Source: CBDCGV01 sp965216955 (GTDB taxonomy: Bacteria; Bacteroidota; Bacteroidia; Chitinophagales; JADIYW01). From it: a stretch of 64,000 bases of DNA. The DNA lies in NCBI GenBank assembly GCA_965216955.1, contig CBDCGV010000002.1, positions 248,001 to 312,000 of the forward strand. The letters are read 5' to 3'. Below are positions 26,696 through 34,597 of the stretch, piece after piece (position 1 is the first letter of the stretch; each line of letters begins with the position of its first letter). Under the pieces are notes generated by a model that worked only from the letters and a program-made list of their open reading frames with translations, was not told where the DNA came from and did no database searches. A program made the position numbers and the translations under genes.

Positions 26696-28334
26696 ATCCT
26701 TCTAATCTATTTCTGTAAAAATACAATAACTTCATATCCTCGCTAGTAATTTCACCATATTCCGTTCGTTTTAATGGATCATCTCCATGATAGATGCCTA
26801 GGTTTTTAATGCCTTCATGCACAATATCTTCTATGTTTTTTGAAAGGTGTGGTGCCAACTTTAATCGCCCTTCACTTTTAAGTTTAAAGAGCTCTTCTTT
26901 AATGCAAGCAGCTTGAATTACAAAATCATCGTATGGTATTTCGCGTTCCTCTTCCGGAGTATTTAAAAGCGTATACAAGTCTGCCCTGCTAAATCTTTTC
27001 TTGAGCATTTCAAAAGCTGTAAAAGCTACTAAATGAGAGTTGTAAACCGTATTTGCGGTAAAAAATCTCTTTCGAACCTCTTGACCCAATAAACGCGTAT
27101 ATTCTCGTTCCCGTTGCTTATCCGGTTTTATCTCTCCCCGTGTCTGAAAATATGCTCGTAAATCAATAGGGTTACCGTGCATATCAAAACTATCACCATT
27201 TTCATCTACGAAATTTCCAAAAATATCAATAGGGTCACTTAATGACAAAGTAATATCTGAGCTTGCATTAAACGTTTGATAAAAGAACTTAGAAAGCTTT
27301 TTATAACTGGTAAACTCATCATCAATGGTTATATATAACTCCTTACCCGTTCTTTTTAGATGCTCTTCGATTAAAGTTTTTGCTTCCAATACAAAATGGT
27401 AACTCATCGTCATCGGAAGAATAAATATCTTTCTATAGTTTCCATTTTCAGCCTCTTCAACATGTCTTCTTTGCGTATCTATAACGGTGCCTAACAAACC
27501 AAGCTTAAGCTTTGTTTCGAGCCCTCCCGACCTTGACCGTGTCCCTCCCGGGAAAAACAAAGTGTTAGAACCATGGTAAATATTTGTTCTTGAAAAAGCT
27601 TTTAGCGTTTCCAAGTAAAATTGATTTTTCTTCCTTCTATCTAATTTATACCCTCCCAACTGGTTCATAAAAAAGCCAAAAAACTGAGAGTTGTATAGGT
27701 TCAATCCCGCTCCATATTGAAATGCCGGTAAACCGATGGTATCCATTCCATATCCAATCAAAATAGAATCTAAATTGCTAAAATGTGTTGGTAAGAGAAT
27801 TAATGTTCCCTTAGTAGCAAGACTTCTAATTTTATCAATTGGACCTGTTACGTTTAACTTATCTTCCAGAAGTCCGCGTGGTCTGAAAACATTTTTAATC
27901 TTTCCGGTAGAAGCATTGAATAGTCTGGCAAAAAAATGTGTTAGAATTGTTCGCGCAAAACTGTACATTCTCGGACTAAAGCTCCCTTGAATTTCATTCG
28001 CATACCTCGAAACAATTCTTTTTAGGATTTTCTGTTCCACGTTAGCGATCTCCTCCTTTTCCAGATCACTTTGATCCAATTCAACCAATTCTTTTTTGAT
28101 TTTAGACCAAAATCCGTACTCATCAGGAGGATCAACATCCCATGGTTCCTTTTTGATACGTACTTTTTCTAAATATAATGTTCTGGCAATTTCCTCTCTT
28201 AAAGCGCCCACCCTTTGATTAAGGTCATTAATATTCTGCAAGCTTTCATCCACTACCTGCTCGATAATTTCCTTTTTAATCTTACTAATTTTGTTCATCG
28301 GCCATTCTTCGACCGGCAAAACTGGCTCGCGCAT
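26670..28334 (-). CDS. Glycerol-phosphate acyltransferase-like protein (PlsB/PlsC superfamily)
   Basis: The 554-residue protein has the acyltransferase motif I THFSNLDSIL (His-x4-Asp), the FPGGTRSRSGGLETKLKLG motif III and a YITIDDEFTSYKK region. This is the large form common in Bacteroidota that is usually assigned to sn-1 acylation of glycerol 3-phosphate or to lysophosphatidate acylation. Substrate position is therefore uncertain. The C-terminal 180 residues are a helical extension without a known name. It is the first gene of the operon with gpsA and diverges from the lyase gene with 65 nt between starts. Confidence 0.8.
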   Translation of the reverse strand: MREPVLPVEEWPMNKISKIKKEIIEQVVDESLQNINDLNQRVGALREEIARTLYLEKVRIKKEPWDVDPPDEYGFWSKIKKELVELDQSDLEKEEIANVEQKILKRIVSRYANEIQGSFSPRMYSFARTILTHFFARLFNASTGKIKNVFRPRGLLEDKLNVTGPIDKIRSLATKGTLILLPTHFSNLDSILIGYGMDTIGLPAFQYGAGLNLYNSQFFGFFMNQLGGYKLDRRKKNQFYLETLKAFSRTNIYHGSNTLFFPGGTRSRSGGLETKLKLGLLGTVIDTQRRHVEEAENGNYRKIFILPMTMSYHFVLEAKTLIEEHLKRTGKELYITIDDEFTSYKKLSKFFYQTFNASSDITLSLSDPIDIFGNFVDENGDSFDMHGNPIDLRAYFQTRGEIKPDKQREREYTRLLGQEVRKRFFTANTVYNSHLVAFTAFEMLKKRFSRADLYTLLNTPEEEREIPYDDFVIQAACIKEELFKLKSEGRLKLAPHLSKNIEDIVHEGIKNLGIYHGDDPLKRTEYGEITSEDMKLLYFYRNRLEGYGLSKYIK

Positions 28335-28399
28335 ATTAATTGTTTACTCTTATATAAATGTAAAAAAGAATTTGTACAATTGAGCCTTAAAGTTTAATA

Positions 28400-29845
28400 A
28401 TGGGTACCAAATTATCTTTCCCAGAAAAAGGGGCAAATCAAACAGCTATAAAAAAAAGGATAGAAGAGCTTAAATCTTCAGATGTTGATTGGAAAAATGG
28501 CAAGGCCTTTAGTTATGTCTATTATGGAGGAGATAAGATTGCCGATGTTGCGAAAGAATGCTATTTATCTTTTTTTTCTGAAAATGCCTTAAATCCTTCT
28601 GCTTTTCCAAGTCTTAGGAAAATGGAAGGTGAAGTGGTTCAAATGTGCGCAGATTTATTCAATGGAGATGAAGAAACCGCAGGTACAATGACTACAGGTG
28701 GAACTGAAAGTATATTAATGGCCGTTAAAACTGCTAGAAAGTGGGCAGAGACAAATAAATCAATAGAGGGTATTCCAGAAATCATTTTACCATCAACCGC
28801 GCATCCTGCATTTCATAAAGCCTGTTATTACTTTGGATTAAAACCTATCACCATACAAGTAAAAGATGATTTTACGGCTGATGTCGCTGCCATGTCGAAG
28901 GCTATCAATAAAAATACCATATTACTCGTGGGGTCTGCTCCTTCCTACCCTCAAGGCGTACAGGATGATATACCAGCACTCGGAGCACTCGCAGAAAAAA
29001 AAGGTCTATTGCTTCATGTAGATGCCTGTATTGGGGGATTTATGCTCCCCTTTATTGAGGCGTTGGGAGAGCAACCCATTTTACCATTTGATTTTAGAGT
29101 TTCAGGAGTAACCTCTATCTCTGCAGATATTCATAAATATGGATTTGCAGCGAAGGGAGCCTCTGTTGTTTTATACAAGAATGATGATTTAAGAAAAAAG
29201 CAATTTTATGTTTATACCGATTGGACAGGCGGCATTTATGGGTCTCCTTCTATGACCGGAACCCGATCAGGTGGTGCTATCGCCGCTGCATGGGGTGTAT
29301 TGAATTTTGTTGGAAAAGAGGGATATATACAAATCGCTAAAGAGACGATGGATGTAACCAACAAAATAAAAGCGACTATCCGTGAAATAGAGGAAATAGA
29401 AATACTTGGAAATCCCTGTATGACCTTAATAGCCATACACGCTGACAAATTAGACATTTATGATGTAGGTGATGAACTCAATGTAAAAGGCTGGTTTATT
29501 GACAAGCAACAAGATCCTCCAAGTTTACACTTATCCATTAATAGGGTGCACACAGGTAGTGTTGATTTATTTATTAAAGATTTAAAAGAGGCAGTAAAAA
29601 AAGCCAGTCAATTTTCAATGCCAAAATTTTCTAAAAACCTACAATTATATGGCGCTAAAGGACTTAAAAAACTGCTTAGTAAACAACAGTTTGATAAATT
29701 GAGCAAGTGGATTTCTGATAATTCAGAAGTTGGCGGTAAGCGCCAAGCAGCAATGTATGGCATGATGGGCAGCCTAAAACAAGATGGAAAGCTCGATGAT
29801 GTAATCCTAGACTTTATCAGCAAGCTCAATAGCCTTGATGATTAA
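28400..29845 (+). CDS. Sphingosine-1-phosphate-lyase-like PLP-dependent enzyme
   Basis: The 481-residue protein is very like eukaryotic sphingosine-1-phosphate lyase: SYVYYGGDKIADVAKE, LNPSAFPSLRKMEGEVV, TGGTESILMAVKTARKW, the PLP-contacting Asp208 in HVDACIGGFMLPF, SADIHKYGFAAKGASVVLY with Schiff-base Lys246, and TDWTGGIYGSPSMTGTRSGG. The lyase splits sphingosine 1-phosphate into a fatty aldehyde and phosphoethanolamine. Unlike the eukaryotic form it has no N-terminal membrane helix. Many Bacteroidota make sphingolipids, so a catabolic role is plausible. A glutamate or tyrosine decarboxylase activity of the same fold cannot be excluded, though the motif fit favours the lyase. Confidence 0.85.
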   Translation: MGTKLSFPEKGANQTAIKKRIEELKSSDVDWKNGKAFSYVYYGGDKIADVAKECYLSFFSENALNPSAFPSLRKMEGEVVQMCADLFNGDEETAGTMTTGGTESILMAVKTARKWAETNKSIEGIPEIILPSTAHPAFHKACYYFGLKPITIQVKDDFTADVAAMSKAINKNTILLVGSAPSYPQGVQDDIPALGALAEKKGLLLHVDACIGGFMLPFIEALGEQPILPFDFRVSGVTSISADIHKYGFAAKGASVVLYKNDDLRKKQFYVYTDWTGGIYGSPSMTGTRSGGAIAAAWGVLNFVGKEGYIQIAKETMDVTNKIKATIREIEEIEILGNPCMTLIAIHADKLDIYDVGDELNVKGWFIDKQQDPPSLHLSINRVHTGSVDLFIKDLKEAVKKASQFSMPKFSKNLQLYGAKGLKKLLSKQQFDKLSKWISDNSEVGGKRQAAMYGMMGSLKQDGKLDDVILDFISKLNSLDD

Positions 29846-29867
29846 TCTATCTGGCCGGTCTGTACAC

Positions 29868-29961
29868 TTTTAGTTACAAACTAAAACATGCCCAAACAGT
29901 AAAGTAAATTGTCCGTATGTTTTAGCTACGGATACAATATGTAGTCTAGTTTGTGACTACA
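29868..29961. repeat. Cluster of three short palindromes next to the tyrosine recombinase gene
   Basis: Between the lyase and recombinase genes lie TTTTAGTT-aca-AACTAAAA (29868-29886), an imperfect hairpin TGTCCGTA (29910-29917)/TACGGATACA (29927-29936) and TGTAGTC (29940-29946)/GACTACA (29955-29961). The first may be a terminator for the lyase and recombinase genes; the others could be recombinase-related or terminator structures. No T-tract follows them. Confidence 0.4.
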
Positions 29962-29996
29962 CCATCAATAAATCTAAAAACCTCACCTTACAATTT

Positions 29997-31043
29997 TCAA
30001 ACAGCCTCATATTGTTCTAAGATACTATGCACCTTCGTTATTTCTTCATCAATGTACGATTGTGCAAAATGTACATATCTATAAAAAGATCTACTTCCAT
30101 CAGTATGTCCACTAACGTTGCGTACAAGATGTTCTGGCATACCTAAAATAAGCATGGTGGTAATAGCCGTTCGACGCATCATATGCGAACTCATTAAATC
30201 ACAAAATCGCTTTTCTATCTCCCCACCCCTTTTCTTTACCTCTCCTAAAATTTCTCGTGTCTGAGTAATTGGTTCTACCCACCCTGCCAGCTCACCTATC
30301 TTTTTTAGGTTTTTATTAAAATTAAAAAGCGTTATGGGTTTAAATAGTGGCGTGCGCATACTGCGACTTTTATACTTCATATATATTTTTACCGCATAGT
30401 CGGGCAGGCGAACGGATGAATACGCTTTGGTCTTTTTAGATTTCACTTTCACATACCAGTTTCCCTCTGCAAATTCAAACTGCTTATTGGTCAACAAAAA
30501 GATATCAGAAAACCTTAAGCCTGTTGTACAACCAAAAACAAAGATATCCTTTATACGACGTTGTCCAGGTGTAAGACGCTTGTAAAAACACTCATCATGA
30601 ATTAAAAATTTGAGCTGATCGGGATTAAGGACTATAATGGGAATTTCTTCTTTACGAACATAAAACAGTCTTTGAAAATCGCCAGTAGGGAAATCTTTCT
30701 CATTTTTAAGGTAATTGAAAAATGTCCTCACATGCTTTACGTTAAGCCCCACATAATTATCATGACACCCTTTTTTGTATAAATAATTAGTATACTTCTG
30801 ATAAAACTTCTTCCAATAACTTTTTTCTGATTTATATTCTCTGGTATTCAGCTTGGAAGCGTCTGCAATACGCAAATCAAAATTTGCTATTGTAGAAAAC
30901 TGTTGCAAATTCCTATATGCCTGCTTATAATTTTCGATGGTAGGCGTTTTTATTCTCTCACCATTTTTTTTACGTCGCTTTCCCTTTTCACTTTCTCGAA
31001 TAAAGCGCTCAAATAGCGGTAAAACTGGTGTTGTTTTTTTCAT
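29997..31043 (-). CDS. Tyrosine recombinase (phage-integrase family)
   Basis: The ATG at 31043 gives 348 residues (MKKTTPVLPLFERFI...); a TTG at 31085 would add 14. An N-terminal SAM-like core-binding region is followed by a catalytic domain with Arg in CTTGLRFSDIFLL, a beta-hairpin Lys in KVKSKKTKAY, HMMRRTAITTML (His-x2-Arg), SGHTDGSR and the nucleophile Tyr in SFYRYVHF. This is the Bacteroidota group that includes transposon integrases and DNA invertases. It lies directly outside the left arm of the 186-bp inverted repeat, with 90 nt between its start and the arm. That position makes it the leading candidate for catalysing the predicted inversion, but it could equally be an unrelated integrase. 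Confidence 0.85.
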   Translation of the reverse strand: MKKTTPVLPLFERFIRESEKGKRRKKNGERIKTPTIENYKQAYRNLQQFSTIANFDLRIADASKLNTREYKSEKSYWKKFYQKYTNYLYKKGCHDNYVGLNVKHVRTFFNYLKNEKDFPTGDFQRLFYVRKEEIPIIVLNPDQLKFLIHDECFYKRLTPGQRRIKDIFVFGCTTGLRFSDIFLLTNKQFEFAEGNWYVKVKSKKTKAYSSVRLPDYAVKIYMKYKSRSMRTPLFKPITLFNFNKNLKKIGELAGWVEPITQTREILGEVKKRGGEIEKRFCDLMSSHMMRRTAITTMLILGMPEHLVRNVSGHTDGSRSFYRYVHFAQSYIDEEITKVHSILEQYEAV

Positions 31044-31125
31044 AAAAAAAAGGTCGATTTCTACTAAAGTATGCAATTTTTTCAAAAAAAATAATTAGGG
31101 AATGTACTATATTTATTGAAGTTCT

Positions 31126-32294
31126 TTGATAATAGATTACCCTCCTAACGGAACTGCCGCTTATAAATGGACAGCAAGTAGTGCTACGGCGTCTATTCTC
31201 ATTAGGTTGTACGGTGATGTTAATTTTGATAAAGAGGCTGTAATTGACAACTTTAAAGTGATTTATGAGGCCACTACGCAATTGGCATTTTTTAATCCCG
31301 ATGGTGAAAAGTATAGGTTCGGCTTCCAAGGACAAGAGATAGATAGCGAGGTTAAGGGTGATGGGAACTCAATAGCATTTACCCATCGAATACATGACCC
31401 TAGGTTGGGCAGGTTCCTTAGTGTGGATCCTTTGGCTCCTGAATACCCTTGGAATAGCACTTATGCCTTTAGTGAAAATAGAGTGATTGATAGAAGGAAG
31501 AGAGTTTGATTATTACTTAGTAGCTTTTAGGATAAGAGAAGGAGATACATATATTTCTATTGCAAATGAATTAGAAACTGAACATGGAATTAGCGTTACC
31601 TGGCAAGAGCTACATGATATAAATGGATGGGATCCAACTGAGTTACCTCCAGGAGAATTGATGCAGGTTTTTAGAAACTGTTGGTGATGCTGAAGCAGCA
31701 GGTTTGAGTATATATCTTTCACCAAGTGACGATATGCAAATTATAAATAGAGATGCTTTAGGTATTTATCAAGTAACTCAATTATTAACAAAATTGTCAT
31801 TGTTTACTTCTGGAGATGATGCAAACGTACTTTCAGAAGGTGTTCATCTAGACGGTGAAGTTGCAACAACTGGAGAAAAGTTTCTTGCGGGAATGTTTGT
31901 ATTACTTCCTATTAGCGGTAAGGCAGTTGGTAAAACTATAGAATTTTTAGTTGGTTATGCTAGGACTGCAGAGTCTTTAACAGCTGGAGGAAGGACTTAT
32001 AAATATACAGAGGATTATTATAAGGCAGTTAATAAGTTAGGTACCAATGAAAGAGTTGCTGCGCATAAGCAGTCTGCCAAAAATATTGCAGAGGCTAATG
32101 GGTGGGTCAAGGATAAGAAATTAACAAAACAAAAAGGGAGAGATTTTTATGTTGACAAAAAAACGGGGAATAAATATGGTCTAGATACTCAGCATGGAGA
32201 CTTTGAAGTATATAATAAGAAAAATAAACACCAGGGTTCAATTAACTTTGATGGAATTAAGAATAAAAAAAGAAATCCTAACTATGATTTGTAA
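31126..32294 (+). pseudogene. Silent RHS tip cassette ending in a colicin-E3-like rRNase toxin
   Basis: There is no ATG: the frame opens after a stop at 31117 and only a TTG at 31126 is available. It runs from the 186-bp arm into RHS hallmarks GFQGQEIDSE and DPRLGRFLSVDP, then NSTYAFSENRVID. One extra base near 31485 shifts to GREFDYYLV and a LysM-like stretch (FRIREGDTYISIAN). One extra T in 31668-31672 shifts to the 196-residue frame 31704-32294. That frame holds a hydrophobic pretoxin region and a C-terminal domain with DTQHGDFEVY and HQGS, matching colicin E3: Asp161, His164, Glu168 and Arg190 fit the E3 active site (Asp510, His513, Glu517, Arg545). E3 cuts 16S rRNA. The cassette could be expressed after fusion to an RHS core. 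Confidence 0.8.
31134..31319 (+). repeat. Left arm of a perfect 186-bp inverted repeat
   Basis: These bases are identical in reverse complement to 36613-36798 inside the giant RHS gene. They encode, in the same frame, the last part of repeat 8 (from DYPPNGTAAYKW) to EKYRF. Identity ends abruptly at both sides: t at 31133 against a in the giant gene, and c at 31320 against t. Confidence 0.95.
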
Positions 32295-32300
32295 AATTAT

Positions 32301-32591
32301 ATGGAAAATTTAACACTTACACAGGGAACCATTGTTCAATTTACATATGAACATGACGGACATACGCAAGAAGATAATCAATTTATCTTGGCCGAATGCT
32401 TTGAGTCTAATTATTCCTTTCAAATAATATGCATAAAAGGTTATCATTCTGGTTGTGTGGAGGGATATGTTGAGAACGAAATTATCAAAGGACCAATTAG
32501 CTTCCAACATCTAAAGAAAGAGCTCAATCGAAATTTTCAAAAAATTTTATGGAATTCATTTGAAATTATAGTGGCACATTCTCCGAGCTAG
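32301..32591 (+). CDS. Putative immunity protein for the E3-like toxin tip
   Basis: This 96-residue, mildly acidic protein (MENLTLTQGTIVQFTYEHDG...) starts 6 nt after the toxin stop. That position is the standard one for the cognate immunity protein of a polymorphic toxin. I see no similarity to the colicin E3 immunity protein and no named family; the sequence looks like a small beta-rich protein with a C-terminal helix (ISFQHLKKELNRNFQKILW). The stop codon is embedded in a REP-like hairpin. Confidence 0.6.
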   Translation: MENLTLTQGTIVQFTYEHDGHTQEDNQFILAECFESNYSFQIICIKGYHSGCVEGYVENEIIKGPISFQHLKKELNRNFQKILWNSFEIIVAHSPS

Positions 32592-32623
32592 CGCGAGTGT
32601 TCAGCTTCAGCGTCACTCGTGCT
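32590..32623. repeat. Family-2 REP-like hairpin
   Basis: AGCGCGAGTG (32590-32599) pairs with CACTCGTGCT (32614-32623), 9 of 10 positions. On the reverse strand the loop reads GCTGAAGC followed by TGAAC, nearly the loop of the copies at 33751 and 34661. It overlaps the stop of the immunity gene and may also end transcription. Confidence 0.6.
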
Positions 32624-32628
32624 TAACT

Positions 32629-32666
32629 CCCCATCTGGCGCAAGCTTGTAGCTTGTGCCAGATGGG
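32629..32666. repeat. Family-1 REP element, complete
   Basis: Stem CCCATCTGGC with GCCAGATGGG (10 bp), then a symmetric gc/gt mismatch, AAGC/GCTT and loop TTGTA. Core AAGCTTGTAGCTT is shared with four other copies (33131, 33781, 34456, 35044), all within 2.5 kb around the RAYT gene. Confidence 0.85.
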
Positions 32667-32720
32667 TTGATGATATTGTATTTGACAAAGTTGGAGAAGC
32701 TATAACAAATGTTGTAAACA

Positions 32721-33116
32721 ATGAAAAAAGTGAGAAAATTTCTAAATAATATAATCTATACTTTTTATGATTATTATAGGACAGGACCGACTGCCTCTAT
32801 ACCTTTTTTTAGTGCCATCACTGCTATCGTGATGATACTTTTCATGAATTTAGCTGTCATAGTTTTAAACATAAAAAATTATTTTTCTTTGGATTATAAA
32901 TTTTATTCATTGAATGATAGTGAGATAACTAAATGGTTAAAAAGTGCATGCCTAGTTCTTCCTTTGTATCTTCTCTGCTTTTTATTCTTCAAAAAAACGA
33001 AAGTTGATAAAATCAAATTGACTGACAATATTAAACGAAAGTATCAAGTGGGAATAGTAATATATATATTAGTCTCTATTTTATCTTTGATCCTTATTAT
33101 TATGAAGTTGGAATAG
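32721..33116 (+). CDS. Small hypothetical membrane protein
   Basis: The 131-residue protein has three likely membrane helices: IPFFSAITAIVMILFMNLAV (about 27-46), the segment around SACLVLPLYLLCFLFF (about 76-91) and VGIVIYILVSILSLILII (about 109-126). Its N-terminus is basic. It belongs to the silent tip cassette and could be an additional immunity protein for a membrane-acting toxin or an unrelated small protein. A frame just before it (32671-32748) encodes DDIVFDKVGEAITNVV and may be the remnant of another gene. Confidence 0.5.
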   Translation: MKKVRKFLNNIIYTFYDYYRTGPTASIPFFSAITAIVMILFMNLAVIVLNIKNYFSLDYKFYSLNDSEITKWLKSACLVLPLYLLCFLFFKKTKVDKIKLTDNIKRKYQVGIVIYILVSILSLILIIMKLE

Positions 33117-33130
33117 TTAGGAGTTAGGGG

Positions 33131-33144
33131 CTTGCGCTAGATGG
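33131..33144. repeat. Half copy of family-1 REP element
   Basis: CTTGCGCTAGATGG is the reverse complement of one REP arm with its core (CCATCTAGCGCAAG). The other arm is absent. It lies in the 167-nt gap between two small genes; nothing else is seen there except a short GAAGG/CCTTC hairpin near 33195. Confidence 0.6.
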
Positions 33145-33283
33145 TGTTTTCTCTTAGAGAATTGGCTAAATCATAATATCCCCCAATATAATATGAAGGT
33201 ATTTCCTTCTTCAATATCGTGTTCAATCAGCTAAGATGAGGGAGATTAGAACTTTATTTCCTTCTGGAAATTAAAATTGAAAA

Positions 33284-33715
33284 ATGTTTTTTTATAAAAG
33301 AAAATTAAGAAAAGCAAAAGAGGCCCATGCTAAAATAGGTTATCCCGCTTTCTCTAAAGAAGAGCAATTTAAAATGATATTTCATGAGGATTTTCAACCC
33401 ATAATAGATCTTACGAAATATAAGTTCGTGTCGGGAGATATATTAAATAATTATATTAATATTGATCTTAAAGATTTTGTTGAGTATATAAAAAACAATA
33501 AGAATATTTTATTTCAAAAGTATAATATTAATAGAAGTGGAATTAAATATGGCTTTTGGATCAAGAAAATCTCTAATGGTTATAAAGTTCTGCATAAAGA
33601 AAGAGGAGAAATTGTTTTAGGCTTTGATTTTAATAATGAAGATGAGTTGATTACTTTTTATGCTAAATTATTTTTATCTGGGATACAAAAATATAGTCAC
33701 TTGAATCCAGTCTAA
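33284..33715 (+). CDS. Hypothetical protein, candidate immunity protein of a displaced cassette
   Basis: The 143-residue protein (MFFYKRKLRKAKEAHAKIGYPAF...) has a basic N-terminus, no membrane segment and no family I recognise. Mixed helix/strand composition with a hydrophobic C-terminal segment (ITFYAKLFLSGIQKYSHL) is typical of small immunity proteins. It is the last plus-strand gene before the convergent RAYT gene. Position among REP elements downstream of a toxin tip suggests an orphan immunity gene left by an earlier cassette (inference). Confidence 0.5.
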   Translation: MFFYKRKLRKAKEAHAKIGYPAFSKEEQFKMIFHEDFQPIIDLTKYKFVSGDILNNYINIDLKDFVEYIKNNKNILFQKYNINRSGIKYGFWIKKISNGYKVLHKERGEIVLGFDFNNEDELITFYAKLFLSGIQKYSHLNPV

Positions 33716-33750
33716 AATTAAAAGCCTAACTCTTCATAGTTTAGCAAAAA

Positions 33751-33810
33751 GCTGTCCGTTGCTGAAAGCGAACGGACAGCCCCATCTGGCGTAAGCTTGT
33801 AGCTTGTGCC
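33751..33810. repeat. Family-2 hairpin joined to a truncated family-1 REP, 3' side of RAYT
   Basis: GCTGTCCGTT (33751-33760)/AACGGACAGC (33771-33780) with loop GCTGAAAGCG is followed at once by CCCATCTGGC and its core up to 33810. The REP arm nearest the RAYT gene (AGATGGG) is missing. Preceding bases 33727-33750 resemble the reverse complement of 34630-34656, so both sides of RAYT carry inverted composite arrays. Confidence 0.75.
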
Positions 33811-33811
33811 T

Positions 33812-34360
33812 TCAATATAAAAATCTAACTTTTAATAGGCCTTTTCCTCCATAATAATCAATTGCACTACTCCATACCCAATCTTTTGGTTCTTTAACAA
33901 AACCTCCCTTTACAGGGTTTTCATGAAGATAGTTAAGCTTTTGATTTACCATGTAACTATCCCACAACTCTATTGGATGATTATGTTGTTGCCAAAATTG
34001 CCAAGTTCTATTATTTCCATTTTTTGTTCCTGCAATTTTGAACAAATTCATCATCCACTCTTTTATACTTTCCCCATAATACTGTTGTATTATTACTTTT
34101 AGTTGTTTTGATGTGAATGTTTTAAAATCTCTTAAAATGTTTTGCATAGGTTGATCGTTTGTTCCTATTATAAGGTGAATGTGGTTAGTCATTATACACC
34201 AGGCATATACAATCAGACCTTTATTTTCTTGGCAAAACCTTAAACTTTGAATGATACATTCTTTATAATTGTCTCTTGTAAAAACATCTATCCAATTTAC
34301 TACTGAAAGTGTAACAAAATATGGTTGACTTTGATCTCTGAATTTATATTTACGACTCAT
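33812..34360 (-). CDS. REP-associated tyrosine transposase (RAYT, Y1/IS200-like)
   Basis: The 182-residue protein shows the HUH motif in MTNHIHLIIG and the likely catalytic Tyr in NQKLNYLHENPVKGGFV, the diagnostic pair of RAYT/TnpA-REP proteins. The family nicks single-stranded REP hairpins and is thought to spread them without moving itself. The gene is bracketed by family-1 REPs in inverted orientation (33781-33810 and 34456-34484). Length is normal and the frame intact, so it may be active. Confidence 0.9.
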   Translation of the reverse strand: MSRKYKFRDQSQPYFVTLSVVNWIDVFTRDNYKECIIQSLRFCQENKGLIVYAWCIMTNHIHLIIGTNDQPMQNILRDFKTFTSKQLKVIIQQYYGESIKEWMMNLFKIAGTKNGNNRTWQFWQQHNHPIELWDSYMVNQKLNYLHENPVKGGFVKEPKDWVWSSAIDYYGGKGLLKVRFLY

Positions 34361-34455
34361 AACTATATAAGGAGTCTAAGCATTCAAAAAATCCATAAAT
34401 TTTAATAGAAAATTTACGTTTTGTAATGTTGTACTATATTGTTGTAGTAATGTAG

Positions 34456-34484
34456 TCACAAGCTACAAGCTTGCGCCAGATGGG
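34456..34484. repeat. Truncated family-1 REP, 5' side of RAYT
   Basis: CACAAGCTACAAGCTTGC followed by GCCAGATGGGA is the reverse complement of the REP core plus one arm. The arm facing the RAYT gene is replaced by unrelated bases, mirroring the copy at 33781-33810. Confidence 0.8.
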
Positions 34485-34597
34485 AATGCTAGGAAACACG
34501 CGCATTTGATAAAAACTAGCTTATTCATTGACCTAATTTGATGGTAATAACTTAATATATTTCCAACTCCAATTTAGAGGAGTATTTTAATCTAATT

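Noticed and set aside
31126..31510. Independent gene starting at TTG 31126
   Set aside because: The sequence is a copy of the RHS core with a stop just upstream and no start codon; it is better read as a silent cassette.
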